Shown: positions 8,334-19,594, counted from the stretch's first letter. The stretch is DNA of 64,000 nt from Xanthomonas sp. 3793 (GCF_024806835.1 NZ_JANTYU010000002.1:186001-250000); one strand, 5' to 3'. Notes: generated from the sequence alone by a model not told the origin. Numbers and translations are program-made.

Positions 8334-10774
8334 TGGCGCACGCGCTGCTGTGGCGCGAAGCCAGGCAATCGTGGCGGGGCCTGTTGCGCCGGCCGGGCTA
8401 TCTGCTGTTGGCCAGCCTGACGCTGGCCCTGGGCGTGGCGACCACCACGGCCGTATTCGCGCTGCTGGACCAGGCGCTGCTGGCACCGTTGCCGTTTCCG
8501 CAGGCCGAACAATTGGTCACCCTGGGGCGCCCTTCCGAGCAGGGACGCAACGTGGCAGGGCCCGGCTATTACGCGCCGCTACGCCGCCTGCCGGGCCTGT
8601 CGGCCACCGGGATGCTGCGTGCCTGGCCGTTGCCGATCAATATCGCCCGCGGCGACAGCGCCGATGTGGTGCAATCGATCAGCGCGGACCGCGGCTTCCT
8701 GCAGACGCTGGGTGTCCGCATGGCGGCCGGGCGCAACTTCGACGATGCAGAAAATCAGCCAGGTGGTCCGTCTGCGGTGATCCTGAGTTACCCATTCTGG
8801 CAGCGCTATTTCGGCGGCGACCCGGGCGCAGTGGGGCACCTGTTGCAGGTGGAAGGCCGTGCGGTCCCGGTGGTCGGGGTGTTGCCGGCGCAGTTTCCGT
8901 GGGCCGAGCCGTTCGATCTGATCCAGACCATGCAGCCTGACCTGGCCACCACCAATCTCTCCACCAACGAAATCATCGTCGGGAGGCTGAAGCCGGGCGT
9001 GCGTCCGGAGCAGGCCTCTGCGCAGGTGGCAACGGCCCTGGAGGCCGCACTGCGGACCAACCCCGGCATGACCGATACCTGGTTTCAGGAGCTGCAGCGG
9101 CATCCCGCCAACGCGTTGCCGCTGAAGAACGCGCTGTATGGCGCCAATAGCGGCAACATGCTGTGGCTGTTCTTTGCCGCCGCAGGGTGCGTGCTGGTGA
9201 TTGCGGCGGTGAACCTGGTCAGCCTGATGGCGTTGCGTGCACTTGGCCGCAGTCACGACAGCGCGGTGCGTGCGGCGCTCGGTGCATCGCTGGGTCGGTT
9301 GAGCCTGCCGGCGCTGGCCGAAGGCGTCTTGATCGGCCTGATCGGCAGCCTGGGTGGTGTGCTGCTGGCGTGGATCGGCCTGCGCCTGTTGGCCAGCTGG
9401 GTGCCGGTGATGTGGTTGCGCGGCGACAGTGCGCATCTCACCGGTGGCAGTGCGCTGTTTGCGCTGCTGGCAGGGATCGGCACCGCCGTGCTCGCCGCCG
9501 CGCTCGGTGTCGCGCGCAATCGCAACCGCAACCTGGTGCTGGAACTGGTCGGCGGGGGGCGTGGCGGATGGAGTCTGCAGGCCGGGCGATTGGCGCGTGT
9601 GTTGGTGGTGGTGCAGGTGGCCATTGCCGTGGTGTTGCTGGTGGGGGCCGCCTTGTTTGCACGCTCGTTGCAGCAACTCTCGCAGGTGCCGATGGGGTTC
9701 GAGAGCAGGGCCGCAGCCATCTTTACCCTGGCACCGGTCAAGCAGCGCTACGCCACGGCGGCGGACGCGGTGGAGCAGGCGCGGCGCATCGTCGAACGCT
9801 TGCAGCGCGAGCCCGGAATCGCGCTGGCAGGCGTGTCCACCAATCCACCCACCACCACCCAGCTGAGCTGGAGCGTGTCGACCGCGCAGGCGCCGTCGTT
9901 CAATACGCAATACCGCCTGGTCACGCCGGGATTTATGGAAGTCTTTCGGATCCCGCTGCTTGCCGGCCGCGCGATCGGCAGCAACGACAGCGCAGGCGCC
10001 GAAAAGGTCTGCCTGGTCAGCGTGTCGTTTGCGCAGCGCTATCTGGGCGATGAGGCCATCGGCAAGCAGGTCGTGCTGGAAGATGATGGCAACAATCAGC
10101 GCGTGCCCATGCGTGTGGTGGGCGTTGTCGGCGATGTCCGCCAGGCCGGGCCGGCCGAGCCTGCGCCCCCCATCGTCTATCAACCGTTGGCGCAGATGAG
10201 CGATGCGATGTACCAGGTCCTGCGCAGCTTCGGCGGCCTGACCTACGCGGTGCAACTGCGTGCGCAGGCGCAGCGTGTGGACGAGCGCGCGTTACGCGCC
10301 GCCCTTGCCGAGGTCGCTCCGCAACAACCCATCGCCGACCTGCAATCCATGCAAACCGTGGTGGCCACCACCACCAGCGACCAAAAGCTCAACCTGTTGC
10401 TGGTGGGCCTGTTTGCCGGGCTGGCCTTGCTGCTCGCTGTGGTCGGCCTGTACGCGGTGATGGCGGTGGCGGTGACCGCGCGGCGGCACGAGTTCGGCGT
10501 GCGTGCCGCGATGGGTGCCTCGTCTGCGCGCTTGCTGGGCCAGGTGTTGCGCGAAGCGGCGCTGCAGCTGGGCATCGGATTGGCGATCGGTCTGGGCATC
10601 GCCATGGCGCTATCACGCGTGTTGCAGCGATTCTTGTTCGACGTGCGGGTGGCCGATCCCCTGGCCATTGGTGGCGTGCTGCTGGCACTGGGTCTGACGG
10701 GCCTGCTCGCCGCGTTGGTCCCGGCCTGGCGCGCGGCCTGCGTCTCGCCGATGCAGGCGTTGCGGCTGGAATGA
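8333..10774 (+). CDS. ABC exporter permease with two FtsX-like domains
   Basis: An 813-residue inner-membrane protein. An N-terminal membrane helix (LLLASLTLALGVATTTAVFALL) precedes a MacB-type periplasmic core (PLPFPQAEQLVTLG... to about residue 275). A first FtsX block of three helices follows (LWLFFAAAGCVLVIAAVNLVSL to about residue 440), then another helix and a second periplasmic core (GRAIGSNDSAGAEKV...). The C-terminal FtsX block (LLLVGLFAGLALLLAVVGLYAVMA to WRAACVSPMQALRLE) completes it. Eight membrane helices and a duplicated architecture resemble so-called duplicated orphan permeases, but here a cognate ATPase and adaptor precede it. MacA/MacB-like export of a peptide, lipid or drug is likely; the substrate cannot be read. 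Length is about twice that of a single FtsX permease. Confidence 0.88.
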
Positions 10775-10931
10775 AGACAGGCACAGCTCCACCGACACGC
10801 GGGCAGGCCGCATGCACGATGCGGTCGGGCACGCATGCGGCCGCCTGCGCGCTGGTGTCCGCTGCCCGCGCATTGCGGGCATGCGCATCGCGCCGCGTCG
10901 CGATCCGGCGCATGGCCGCTAGACTCTGCGC

Positions 10932-12312
<1,381 letters not shown>

Positions 12313-12323
<11 letters not shown>

Positions 12324-13626
12324 GCCACTGCGCTGGCAAGCGTGGTGGGGGGCGGTGCCCGCGCTGCTCGCACTGGCGGTGGTGCTGTGCGTGGGAGCGC
12401 CGGCACCCACCGAGGCCGCGCTGTTACTCGCCTGCGTGCTCCTGCTCACCGCGGTGGTGATACGCCTGCGTCGGCGCCGTGATGGTCACCGCCAGCGCAC
12501 GCTGGCCGGATTGCTGGACGCATTGCGCGAGGGCGACTACAGCGTGCGGGCCGTCTCGGTCGCCGACAGCGATGCCATGCTGTTCGCACGTTTCAATTTG
12601 CTGGCGCAGCGCTTGCAGGACGAGCAGCGCGACGTGCACGAAAGCCTGCAGTTGTTGAGCAAGACCTTGGCAGCGCTGGACGGTGCGGTGTTCGCCTTCG
12701 AGCAGGACTGGCGCCTGCGCCTGATCAACCCGGCCGGCGAACGCTTGCTGGGAGCCACTGCCGACACACTGCTCGGTTGCTCTGCCGAGTCGCTTGGCCT
12801 GTCGGAGTTGTTCGCGGTGCCCTCCGGAAGCATCCACGTGCAGACATTTGCCGGCCAGCAAGGGCGCTGGCAAGTGGGGCACGCGGCCTTGCGCAGCCGC
12901 AGCCAGGCCGGTCATCTGTTGGTGCTGCAGCCGATGGAGCGCGCATTGCGCGATGAAGAGGCGCAGGCATTCCGGCGCTTGCTGCGTGTGCTCAGCCATG
13001 AGATCAACAATTCGTTGGCGCCGATCGGCTCGATCGCCGACACCCTGGCGCGCATGGTGCCGCCGCCGGCAGCGGTGGTGGACGCGGAGCTGCACAACGA
13101 TCTGCGCGGCGGGCTGGCGGTGATCGAACAGCGCAGCGTCGCGCTGCAACGCTTCCTTGGCGGCTATGTACGCCTGGCACGCCTGCCCCCACCGAGCGTG
13201 ATGCCGATTGCATTGCAGCCCCTGTGCGCGCGCGTCCAGCAGCTGCTCGACGACCCACGGCTGTGCATCGACATCGCGCCTGCGCTGCAGGTGCAGGCCG
13301 ATGCGGATCAGCTGGAACAGGTGCTGATCAATCTGGTGCGCAATGCGCTGGAAGCTGGTGGACAGGCACAGGTCTGGCTACGCGCGTGGCCCGGCGACAC
13401 GGACGCCCGGATCGAGATCGTCGACGGTGGTGCCGGGCTACCGCCCAGCGACAACCTGTTTGTGCCGTTCTTCACCACCAAGCCCGGTGGCTCCGGCATC
13501 GGGCTGGTGCTGTCGCGGCAGATCATCGAGGCGCAAGGCGGCAGTCTGAGTCTGCATGCACGTACCGATGCGCTTGGCACAGTGGCCGAAATTCGCGTGC
13601 CGCTGCATGCTTTGCGCGATGGATGA
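12313..13626 (+). CDS. NtrY-like sensor histidine kinase
   Basis: A 437-residue kinase. Two N-terminal membrane helices (AVPALLALAVVLCVG and AALLLACVLLLTAVVIRL) are separated by only a few residues, so there is almost no periplasmic sensor. A HAMP-like linker and a PAS-like domain (LDGAVFAFEQDWRLRLINPAGERLLG) follow. The phospho-acceptor is H229 in LSHEINNSLAPI. The HATPase domain has NLVRNALEAGG, DGGAGLP, FFTTKPGGSGIGLVLS. The signal is probably sensed in or at the membrane, possibly through the exporter, as in antimicrobial-responsive kinases. ATG 12313 overlaps the regulator gene by 11 bp; a GTG at 12304 is an alternative. The stop overlaps the pbpC start region. Confidence 0.9.
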
Positions 13627-16039
13627 TCGACGCACCGACACGATGAGCACCACGACACAGGACAGTGTGGCCGGGCACAAGGCAGTGACGCCCAAGCGCA
13701 GCCGCCGCTGGCGACAGTGGCTACGCTGGAGCGCGGCGGCCGTGCTGGCCACGTTGCTGGTGCTCGACCTGGCCTTCCCGCTGCCGCTGCCCAAATCGCG
13801 CGCTACCTCGACGCTGGTGGTGGCGCGCGACGGCACGCCATTGCGCGCGTTCGCCGACCGCAATGGCGTGTGGCGCTATCCGGCCAGCCCGGACACGGTG
13901 TCGCCGTTGTATCTGCAGGCGTTGCTGAACTACGAAGACCGCTGGTTCTGGCGGCATCCCGGGGTCAACCCATGGGGCCTGTTGCGTGCCGGCGGGCAGT
14001 GGATGGGGCAGGGACGCATCGTCTCCGGCGGTTCGACTTTGACCATGCAGGTGGCCCGCATCCTGGACCCGCACACGCGCACGCCGTGGGGCAAGGTCAA
14101 GCAGCTACTGCGTGCGCTGCAGCTGGAAGCGCATCTGAGCAAGCGCCAGATTCTCACCCTGTATCTGGAGCGCGCACCTTACGGCGGCACCATCGAAGGC
14201 GTGGAGGCGGCCAGTTGGGCGTATCTGGGCAAGCCGGCCAAGGCGTTGTCGCAGGCCGAAGCGGCGTTGCTGGCGGTGCTGCCGCAATCGCCCAGCCGGT
14301 TGCGCCCGGACCGTCACCCGGAAGCGGCGCAGCGTGCGCGCGACAAGGTGCTCGACCGCATGGTGGAGCTGGGCGTGTGGTCGCGCGCGCAGGTGGACGA
14401 TGCCCGCATCGAGCCGGTGGTCACTCGCTCGCTCAAGCCGCCGCTGCATGCCGCGCTGCTGGCGCAGCGTCTGCATAGCGCCCAACCGCGTGCCGCGCGC
14501 ATCGTGACCACGCTGGATGTGGAGTTGCAGCGCACGCTGGAAGAACGCGTGGCCACGTATTTTTCGCAATTGCCCGAGCGCACCTCGGCCGCCTTGCTGG
14601 TGGTCGACAACGCCAGCATGGAAGCGCGAGCGTATGTCGGCTCGGCCAGCTTCGGCGATCGCAAGCGGCTCGGTCATGTGGACATGGTGCAGGCCTGGCG
14701 CTCGCCCGGCTCCACCCTCAAGCCGTTCCTGTACGGCATGGCGCTGGACGATGGCCTGATCCATTCGGAAAGCCTGCTGGTGGATGCGCCACAAAGCTTC
14801 GGCAACTACCGGCCCGGCAACTTCGATGCGGCCTTCAACGGGCCGGTGGGTGCGGCCACCGCACTGCGGCTGTCGTTGAATGTGCCGGCGGTGGATCTGC
14901 TCGATCGCATCGGCCCGGCACGCTTTGCCGCACGGCTGTCCAATGCCGGCATCGCGCTGCACTTCCCGCGTGGCAGCACGCCGTCGCTGGCGTTGATCCT
15001 GGGCGGCACCGGCGCGCAGTTGCAGGAACTGGTGGGCGCGTTCGCGTCGCTCAATCGTGGCGGTATCGCCGGACGCGTGCGCTACACGCCGGACGATGTC
15101 CGGATCGACCGACGGCTGATGTCGCCAGGTGCGGCCTGGATCGTGCGCGAGATCTTGCAGAGCAATCCGCGCCCCGGCTACGGCAGCGGCACCTTCGACA
15201 CCGCCGCGCGCCCAGGTGTGGCCTGGAAGACCGGCACCAGTTATGGCTACCGCGATGCCTGGGCGATCGGCGGCACGCGGCGTTATACCGTCGGCGTCTG
15301 GGTGGGCCGCCCGGATGGCACGCCATTGCCGGGCCAGTACGGTGCGGTGACCGCATTGCCGTTGATGTTCGAAGTCATCGATGCATTGCCGCGTAACGCC
15401 GGCGACAGTGCGCCGCCACCGATGCCGGCCACGGTGCAGGCGAGGGAGATCTGCTGGCCCCTTGGTGGCGCGCTGGAGCAGACGCCGCCGGACCTGTGCG
15501 CACGCCGTGCCGAGGCCTACGCACTGGACGGCGCGTTGCCGCCCACCTTCGCCGAACGCGACGCGCGCCTGTGGCAAAGCGGGCGGTTGCAGTTCGAAGT
15601 GGACGCGCGCAGCGGCCAGCGCCTGTCGCAGGAGTGCACGCAGCCGCACGTACGCACGTCCCGTGCATTGGCGCGCTGGCCGGCGCTGCTATCGCCCTGG
15701 CTCAGTGCGGCAGAACGCACGGCCGCACAGTTGCCGCCACTGGCAGCGGACTGCCTGCCGGACGGGCGCATGACCGGCGGCGGCGTGCTGCGCATCGACG
15801 GGCTGAGCGACCGCGCCACCTTGGCCCGCGCAAACGACACCGCACGCCCGGTACGCCTGCAGTTGCGCGCGCTCGGCAGCGAGGCGCGCATCGACTGGCT
15901 GTTGGACGGTCGCTGGATTGCCCAGACCGACGGACGCCAGGGATTTCAGCGCGACTTTGCCGAAGTGGGCGCGCACACGCTCACCGCCATGGCCAGCGAC
16001 GGCGCCTGGACGCAGGTGCGGTTCCGCGTCTTGCGTTGA
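13619..16039 (+). CDS. pbpC: Penicillin-binding protein 1C
   Basis: An 806-residue bifunctional peptidoglycan synthase. It has one N-terminal membrane anchor (SAAAVLATLLVLDLAFPLPL). The glycosyltransferase domain has EDRWFWRHPGVNPWG, GGSTLTMQVAR and LYLERAPYGG. The transpeptidase domain has the SxxK serine motif SPGSTLKPF, SLN and KTGTSYG. The C-terminal BiPBP_C-like domain completes the PBP1C layout. It polymerises and cross-links murein in the periplasm. Its start overlaps the kinase stop by 8 bp (ATG 13619; ATG 13643 is an alternative), so it may be co-expressed with the two-component system, which would fit an envelope-stress role. The usual alpha2-macroglobulin partner gene (yfhM) is not adjacent. 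Confidence 0.92.
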   Translation: MDDRRTDTMSTTTQDSVAGHKAVTPKRSRRWRQWLRWSAAAVLATLLVLDLAFPLPLPKSRATSTLVVARDGTPLRAFADRNGVWRYPASPDTVSPLYLQALLNYEDRWFWRHPGVNPWGLLRAGGQWMGQGRIVSGGSTLTMQVARILDPHTRTPWGKVKQLLRALQLEAHLSKRQILTLYLERAPYGGTIEGVEAASWAYLGKPAKALSQAEAALLAVLPQSPSRLRPDRHPEAAQRARDKVLDRMVELGVWSRAQVDDARIEPVVTRSLKPPLHAALLAQRLHSAQPRAARIVTTLDVELQRTLEERVATYFSQLPERTSAALLVVDNASMEARAYVGSASFGDRKRLGHVDMVQAWRSPGSTLKPFLYGMALDDGLIHSESLLVDAPQSFGNYRPGNFDAAFNGPVGAATALRLSLNVPAVDLLDRIGPARFAARLSNAGIALHFPRGSTPSLALILGGTGAQLQELVGAFASLNRGGIAGRVRYTPDDVRIDRRLMSPGAAWIVREILQSNPRPGYGSGTFDTAARPGVAWKTGTSYGYRDAWAIGGTRRYTVGVWVGRPDGTPLPGQYGAVTALPLMFEVIDALPRNAGDSAPPPMPATVQAREICWPLGGALEQTPPDLCARRAEAYALDGALPPTFAERDARLWQSGRLQFEVDARSGQRLSQECTQPHVRTSRALARWPALLSPWLSAAERTAAQLPPLAADCLPDGRMTGGGVLRIDGLSDRATLARANDTARPVRLQLRALGSEARIDWLLDGRWIAQTDGRQGFQRDFAEVGAHTLTAMASDGAWTQVRFRVLR

Positions 16040-16065
16040 GTGGGGAAGTCGCCGCGCACGTTGGC

Positions 16066-16127
16066 GCGCAGCTGGGCGCGATGGGGCGTTCTCGGTAAGG
16101 CTGCGTCGCGCCCGGGTGCGCTCCTAC
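16066..16127. repeat. REP hairpin, diverged copy
   Basis: A REP pair of the gcgcacctgggcgcga class with a degenerate left half (gcgcagctgggcgcgatgggg) and an intact right half ending gtgcgctcctac. It sits after pbpC. The 160 bp to the next REP contain nothing recognised. Confidence 0.7.
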
Positions 16128-16291
16128 GGTGGGCAGGGTTGTGCTGCCGTCCTCACCTGCCATCAGATACGAGCAGGGCGCTCAATGGCATCGTCTTCAA
16201 TGCGGTATCCATATCGGCGTTGTACGGCCAGGCAGGCCAGCAGACGCTCACCGCGATGGCGATCGGCAGGTGTGAACAGAGTGAACTGCAC

Positions 16292-16359
16292 GTAGGAGCG
16301 CACCTGGGTGCGATGGGCCGTTATCGGCAAGGCTTCGTCGCGCCCAGGTGCGCTCCTAC
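16292..16359. repeat. REP hairpin, gcgcacctgggtgcgatg class
   Basis: A complete REP pair, gtaggagcgcacctgggtgc ... cgcccaggtgcgctcctac, with the centre ccgttatcggcaaggcttcg. It belongs to the same subfamily as the arrays around the second RAYT, far downstream. Confidence 0.85.
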
Positions 16360-16404
16360 GGTGTGGGTATGGGATGGTTGTGGCCGCCGTCCACACAAGC
16401 CGCC

Positions 16405-16439
16405 AAGAAAACAGGGCGCCAATGGCGCCCTGTTTTCTT
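16405..16439 (-). terminator. Strong terminator hairpin after the ferritin gene
   Basis: A perfect 16-bp stem (aagaaaacagggcgcc and its complement) with a 3-nt loop. The A-rich left edge gives a U-tract for minus-strand transcripts, and the right edge tgttttctt gives one for plus-strand transcripts, so it may work in both directions. Confidence 0.85.
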
Positions 16440-16491
16440 GCATCTTCAACAGCGTCGCCGCATCGGCGCGATCCGCACCCATGCAACACAC

Positions 16492-17052
16492 TTACTCGCC
16501 GATCCAGCCTTCCAGCATGTCGGCAAATTCGTCGGCGTGCTCTTCTTCCTGGGCCAGGATGCTTTCCAGGATGCGCTTGGTGGTGGTGTCCTTGTCGCCG
16601 ATGAAGTCGATCATCTCGCGATAGCTGTCGATGGCGATGCGCTCGGCGATCAGGTTCTCCTTGACCATGTCGCGCAGATCGGTGCCTTCCTTGTATTCGG
16701 CGTGCGAGCGCTTGGTGAGCGTGTCCGGATTGAGGTCCGGCTCGCCACCCAGCTGCACGATGCGCTCGGCCAGCTTGTGCGCGTGCGCCTGTTCCTGCTG
16801 CGCATGTTCCAGGAACTCGCCCTTGACCGCGTCGGCAAGCATGCCCTTGGCCATGAAGTAGTGGCGGTAGTAGCGCAGCGTACACACGTACTCGGTCGCG
16901 AGCGCGGTGTTGAGCAGTTCGATCACCTTCTCGCGATCGGCGTGGTAACTCTCGGTGATGGCGCCGTCTTCGATGCTCTGGCGTGCGCGTGCGCGCAAGG
17001 TGGCGGTATCGGTGATACCGGCGGAGGTTTTGCTGGCTGGCTGATCAGACAT
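16492..17052 (-). CDS. bfr: Ferritin-like diiron protein (bacterioferritin/Dps-like)
   Basis: A 186-residue four-helix ferritin-like protein for iron storage and peroxide detoxification. Diiron ligands lie in LATEYVCTLRYYRHYF, EFLEHAQQEQAHAHK, ENLIAERIAIDSYREMI and ILAQEEEHADEFADML. The N-terminal 25 residues are extended and rich in Ser/Thr/Ala. The methionine that binds haem in classical Bfr is not evident, and the sequence resembles the Dps-like/ferritin-like group, so the bfr symbol is conventional. It is followed by a strong terminator. It sits directly downstream of a peroxiredoxin gene on the same strand (42 bp apart), which suggests a joint oxidative-stress operon. Confidence 0.85.
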   Translation of the reverse strand: MSDQPASKTSAGITDTATLRARARQSIEDGAITESYHADREKVIELLNTALATEYVCTLRYYRHYFMAKGMLADAVKGEFLEHAQQEQAHAHKLAERIVQLGGEPDLNPDTLTKRSHAEYKEGTDLRDMVKENLIAERIAIDSYREMIDFIGDKDTTTKRILESILAQEEEHADEFADMLEGWIGE

Positions 17053-17094
17053 GGCTGGCCGTTTTCCTTCTGAGTGGACGGGGGAATCGCTCTT

Positions 17095-17577
17095 TCAATC
17101 TGGCAGATGCTGCAGCACGTAATCGGCCGCAGACACCTTGAACTCGCCGGGCTCTTCGACGAACAAGGCCTTGACCACGCCGTCGTCGGCATACAGCGCG
17201 TAGCGGCGCGAACGCAGGCCCATGCCCGAACCGCTCGCGTCGATTTCCAGGCCCAGCGCGCGCACCAGTTCGGCGTTGCCGTCGGGCAACAGGTGCAGGC
17301 CATCGGGAATCAGCTGGCTGCGCCCCCAGGCCTGCATCACGAACGGGTCGTTGACGGCGGTGCACAACACTTCGATCCCGCGTTTGCGGAACTCCTCGAA
17401 GTGCTCCACATACCCCGGCAGGTGCTTGGCCGAGCAGGTAGGCGTGAATGCGCCCGGCACGGCGAACAGCAGGACCTTGCGGCCGGCGAACAAGCTATGC
17501 GTGTCGACCGCTTCGATGCCTTCGCGCATGCGCTTGAGCACCACTTCGGGAATGCTGTCACCAACGGCGATGGTCAT
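17095..17577 (-). CDS. Peroxiredoxin (Prx5-like)
   Basis: A 160-residue thiol peroxidase of the Prx5/AhpE-like group. The peroxidatic cysteine is C48 in PGAFTPTCSAKHLPGY, and a second cysteine C72 lies in VLCTAVNDPF. The C-terminal ADYVLQHLPD is typical. It reduces hydrogen and alkyl peroxides with glutathione or thioredoxin in the cytosol. ATG 17577 is chosen because the family N-terminus (MTIAVGDSIPEVVL) starts there; the open frame upstream is on the opposite strand of hsp20. It is probably transcribed with the ferritin gene that follows. Confidence 0.92.
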   Translation of the reverse strand: MTIAVGDSIPEVVLKRMREGIEAVDTHSLFAGRKVLLFAVPGAFTPTCSAKHLPGYVEHFEEFRKRGIEVLCTAVNDPFVMQAWGRSQLIPDGLHLLPDGNAELVRALGLEIDASGSGMGLRSRRYALYADDGVVKALFVEEPGEFKVSAADYVLQHLPD

Positions 17578-17640
17578 GGTGCTGGGCTCCTGTGGCTGAA
17601 CGGATTCTAGAAAAGGGCAGGGGAAAAGCGCGTCAACGCG

Positions 17641-17668
17641 CTTGAAATCCGCAAGGCCACGCCTATCT
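17641..17668 (+). promoter_or_regulatory. Candidate sigma-32 heat-shock promoter
   Basis: CTTGAAA matches the sigma-32 -35 consensus exactly. After 14 bp comes CCTATCT, a moderate match to the -10 CCCCATNT. It lies 70 bp upstream of the hsp20 gene, where a heat-shock promoter is expected. Confidence 0.6.
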
Positions 17669-17739
17669 GACGCACATGGCCGGCGCGGCGGTGCATGCCG
17701 CAGTCGCCGGCCCCTCACCCAACCTTTTGGAGGCTTGCA

Positions 17740-18216
17740 ATGAACATCGTTCGTTATCCCCAGTGGCCCACGCACGCCCTGCAAAACGAGATCAAGCACG
17801 TGTTCGATCGTTTCTTCGAACAGAACAGCGATAGCGACGAATCGGCCGTGGTCACCGCCCAGTGGGTGCCGCGTGTGGACATCAAGGAAGAGCCCAACCA
17901 CTTCGTACTGTATGCCGACCTGCCGGGCATCGACCCCAGCCAGATCGAGGTGCAGATGGACAAGGGCATCCTGTCGATCAAGGGCGAGCGCAACAGCGAG
18001 TCCAGCACCGAGACCGAGCGCTTCTCGCGCATCGAACGCCGCTACGGCAGTTTCCACCGCCGCTTTGCGCTGCCCGATAGCGCCGATGCCGACGGCATCA
18101 CGGCGGCCGGCCATAACGGCGTGCTGGAAATCCGCATCCCCAAGCGCCCGGCAGCGACCCCGCGTCGTATTCAGGTGGGCAACGGGCACGACACCAGCGG
18201 CAGCACGGTGCAGTAA
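17740..18216 (+). CDS. hspA: Small heat shock protein (Hsp20/IbpA family)
   Basis: A 158-residue ATP-independent holdase. An N-terminal segment (NIVRYPQWPTHALQNEIKHVFDRFF) precedes the alpha-crystallin domain from WVPRVDIKEEPNHFVLYADLPG to VLEIRIPKR, with the ERRYGSFHRRFALP strand typical of class A proteins. The short polar tail holds the usual I-x-V/I-like signal (RRIQV). ATG 17740 has an ideal ribosome-binding site (ttggagg). The upstream sigma-32-like promoter and the cbpA gene that follows make this a protein-quality-control pair. Confidence 0.92.
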   Translation: MNIVRYPQWPTHALQNEIKHVFDRFFEQNSDSDESAVVTAQWVPRVDIKEEPNHFVLYADLPGIDPSQIEVQMDKGILSIKGERNSESSTETERFSRIERRYGSFHRRFALPDSADADGITAAGHNGVLEIRIPKRPAATPRRIQVGNGHDTSGSTVQ

Positions 18217-18480
18217 GCGCCAGCACGTGCAGCGGCGGCTGGTCAGGGCCAGGGCTTTGGGGTGTGCATGACACCCGGACCCGGGTCGCCAGTTGCAGGC
18301 GCCCGGCAGCGCGGCGCGCTGCCGGGTACGTGCTGTCAGGCAATGGACCTGGAGCGGGGTCGCCGACTTCGCTCCCCGGCGACGGCCGCGCCGTAGAATA
18401 GGCGCGGTCGCCCGCCCGGCTGCGAAGAGATCGGCCAGCAACCCAGTTGCGTGACCGCCCCGCGGGCGCGGTTGGTGTCT

Positions 18481-18515
18481 GGAATCGTCAGGTACGGCAC
18501 GTATCTGACGATTCC
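18481..18515. repeat. 16-bp inverted repeat in the cbpA leader
   Basis: Arms 18481-18496 and 18500-18515 (ggaatcgtcaggtacg against cgtatctgacgattcc) are complementary except one position, with a 3-nt loop. No T-run follows, so it is not a classic terminator. It differs from the CIRCE element. It could be an operator or an RNA hairpin in the cbpA leader. The rest of 18217-18613 shows no gene. Confidence 0.6.
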
Positions 18516-18573
18516 CACCCCCGCGTCACGCATGGCCGTCCCAACCCGTTGTCTGCCTCTCGAACTGGCTCGT

Positions 18574-18599
18574 GGCCCTGGCTGCGGGCCGTTTTTTTT
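18574..18599 (+). terminator. Terminator-like hairpin just upstream of cbpA
   Basis: GGCCC-tggctgc-GGGCC is followed by G and eight T residues, a small intrinsic-terminator shape ending 15 bp before the cbpA ATG. The cbpA ribosome-binding site (gaggtg) lies just beyond it. It either ends upstream transcription or attenuates cbpA. The stem is only 5 bp, so strength is uncertain. Confidence 0.5.
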
Positions 18600-18613
18600 C
18601 CAGAGGTGAACAG

Positions 18614-19513
18614 ATGGAATTCAAGGATTACTACGCAACGCTGGGCGTTGAACCCAGCGCAGGCGACGCGGAGATCAAGACCGCCTACCGTCGATTGGCG
18701 CGCAAGTACCACCCCGACGTCAGCAAGGAAGCCGGCGCCGAAGACAAGTTCAAGGCGATCAACGAAGCCTACGAGGCGCTGCGCGACCCGCAAAAGCGCA
18801 AGGCCTACGACCAGTTGAAGGCGCAGGGCTATCGTCCGGGCGACGAGTTCCAGGCACCGCCCAGCTACGGCGGCGGGCAGGGCTTCGACTATGAAGAAGT
18901 GTTCGGCAACGGTGGCGCCGGTGGCGGCTTCAGCGACTTTTTCGAAAGCCTGTTCGCCGGCCAGCGCGGCGGCCGTCCGCGCGGCCCCGGTGCCGGTCCT
19001 GGTGCAGGCGCCGGTCCGCAGGCGCGTGGCGACACCCGCGCCAAGCTGGCGGTACCGCTGGAAGCGGTGCATTCCGGCGACAGCGTCCGCATCACCATCA
19101 ACGGCAAGCAGCTGGACGTGCGCGTGCCCAAGGGCGTGCAGCCCGGCCAGGTGATCCGCCTGAGCGGGCAGGGCAACGGCGGCGGCAATCTGCTGCTGGA
19201 AATCGAATATGCCGCGCACCCGCAGTTCGAGGTGGACGGGCGCAACATCCTCTACACCCTGCAGGTCATGCCCTGGCAGGCGGCGCTGGGCACCACCATC
19301 AGCGTGCCCACCCTGGGCGGCTCGGTGGAGTTGAAGGTGCCCGCCGACTCGGAGGCCGGCCGCAAGCTGCGCCTGCGCGGCCGCGGTTTGCCGGGGACCA
19401 CCCCGGGCGATCAGATCGTGGAGCTGGAAATCCTGGCTCCGGCGCCCACCGACGACGCCCAGAAGAAGGCCTACCGCAACCTGGCCAAGGCCTTCGGCGA
19501 GACGGTGAGCTGA
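18614..19513 (+). CDS. cbpA: DnaJ-family co-chaperone CbpA
   Basis: A 299-residue class II J-protein. The J-domain (residues 1-70) has HPD at 33-35 in KYHPDVSKEAG. A Gly/Phe-rich linker (SYGGGQGFDYEEVFGNGGAGGGF) and a Gly/Pro/Arg stretch follow, then two C-terminal substrate-binding barrels (RAKLAVPLEAVHSGDSVRI and GTTISVPTLGGSVELKVP). No CxxCxGxG zinc finger is present, which separates it from DnaJ. It stimulates DnaK ATPase and delivers clients. ATG 18614 begins the J-domain and has a ribosome-binding site. It lies 397 bp after hsp20 with hairpins in its leader. Confidence 0.92.
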   Translation: MEFKDYYATLGVEPSAGDAEIKTAYRRLARKYHPDVSKEAGAEDKFKAINEAYEALRDPQKRKAYDQLKAQGYRPGDEFQAPPSYGGGQGFDYEEVFGNGGAGGGFSDFFESLFAGQRGGRPRGPGAGPGAGAGPQARGDTRAKLAVPLEAVHSGDSVRITINGKQLDVRVPKGVQPGQVIRLSGQGNGGGNLLLEIEYAAHPQFEVDGRNILYTLQVMPWQAALGTTISVPTLGGSVELKVPADSEAGRKLRLRGRGLPGTTPGDQIVELEILAPAPTDDAQKKAYRNLAKAFGETVS

Positions 19514-19594
19514 GCCGATCAAGGCAAGCCGGATGCGTCGCTTGCCATGCGGCAAAGCAGGCAGGTGCCCTCCCGGCGAAGGAGTCAGCCAGAT

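Noticed and set aside
13619..16039. pbpC considered as part of a beta-lactam-inducible resistance unit with the kinase
   Set aside because: The kinase lacks a periplasmic sensor and no beta-lactamase or BlaR-like gene is nearby; only operon adjacency supports a link.
18481..18515. Inverted repeat considered as a CIRCE (HrcA) operator
   Set aside because: It lacks the TTAGCACTC-N9-GAGTGCTAA sequence and spacing.
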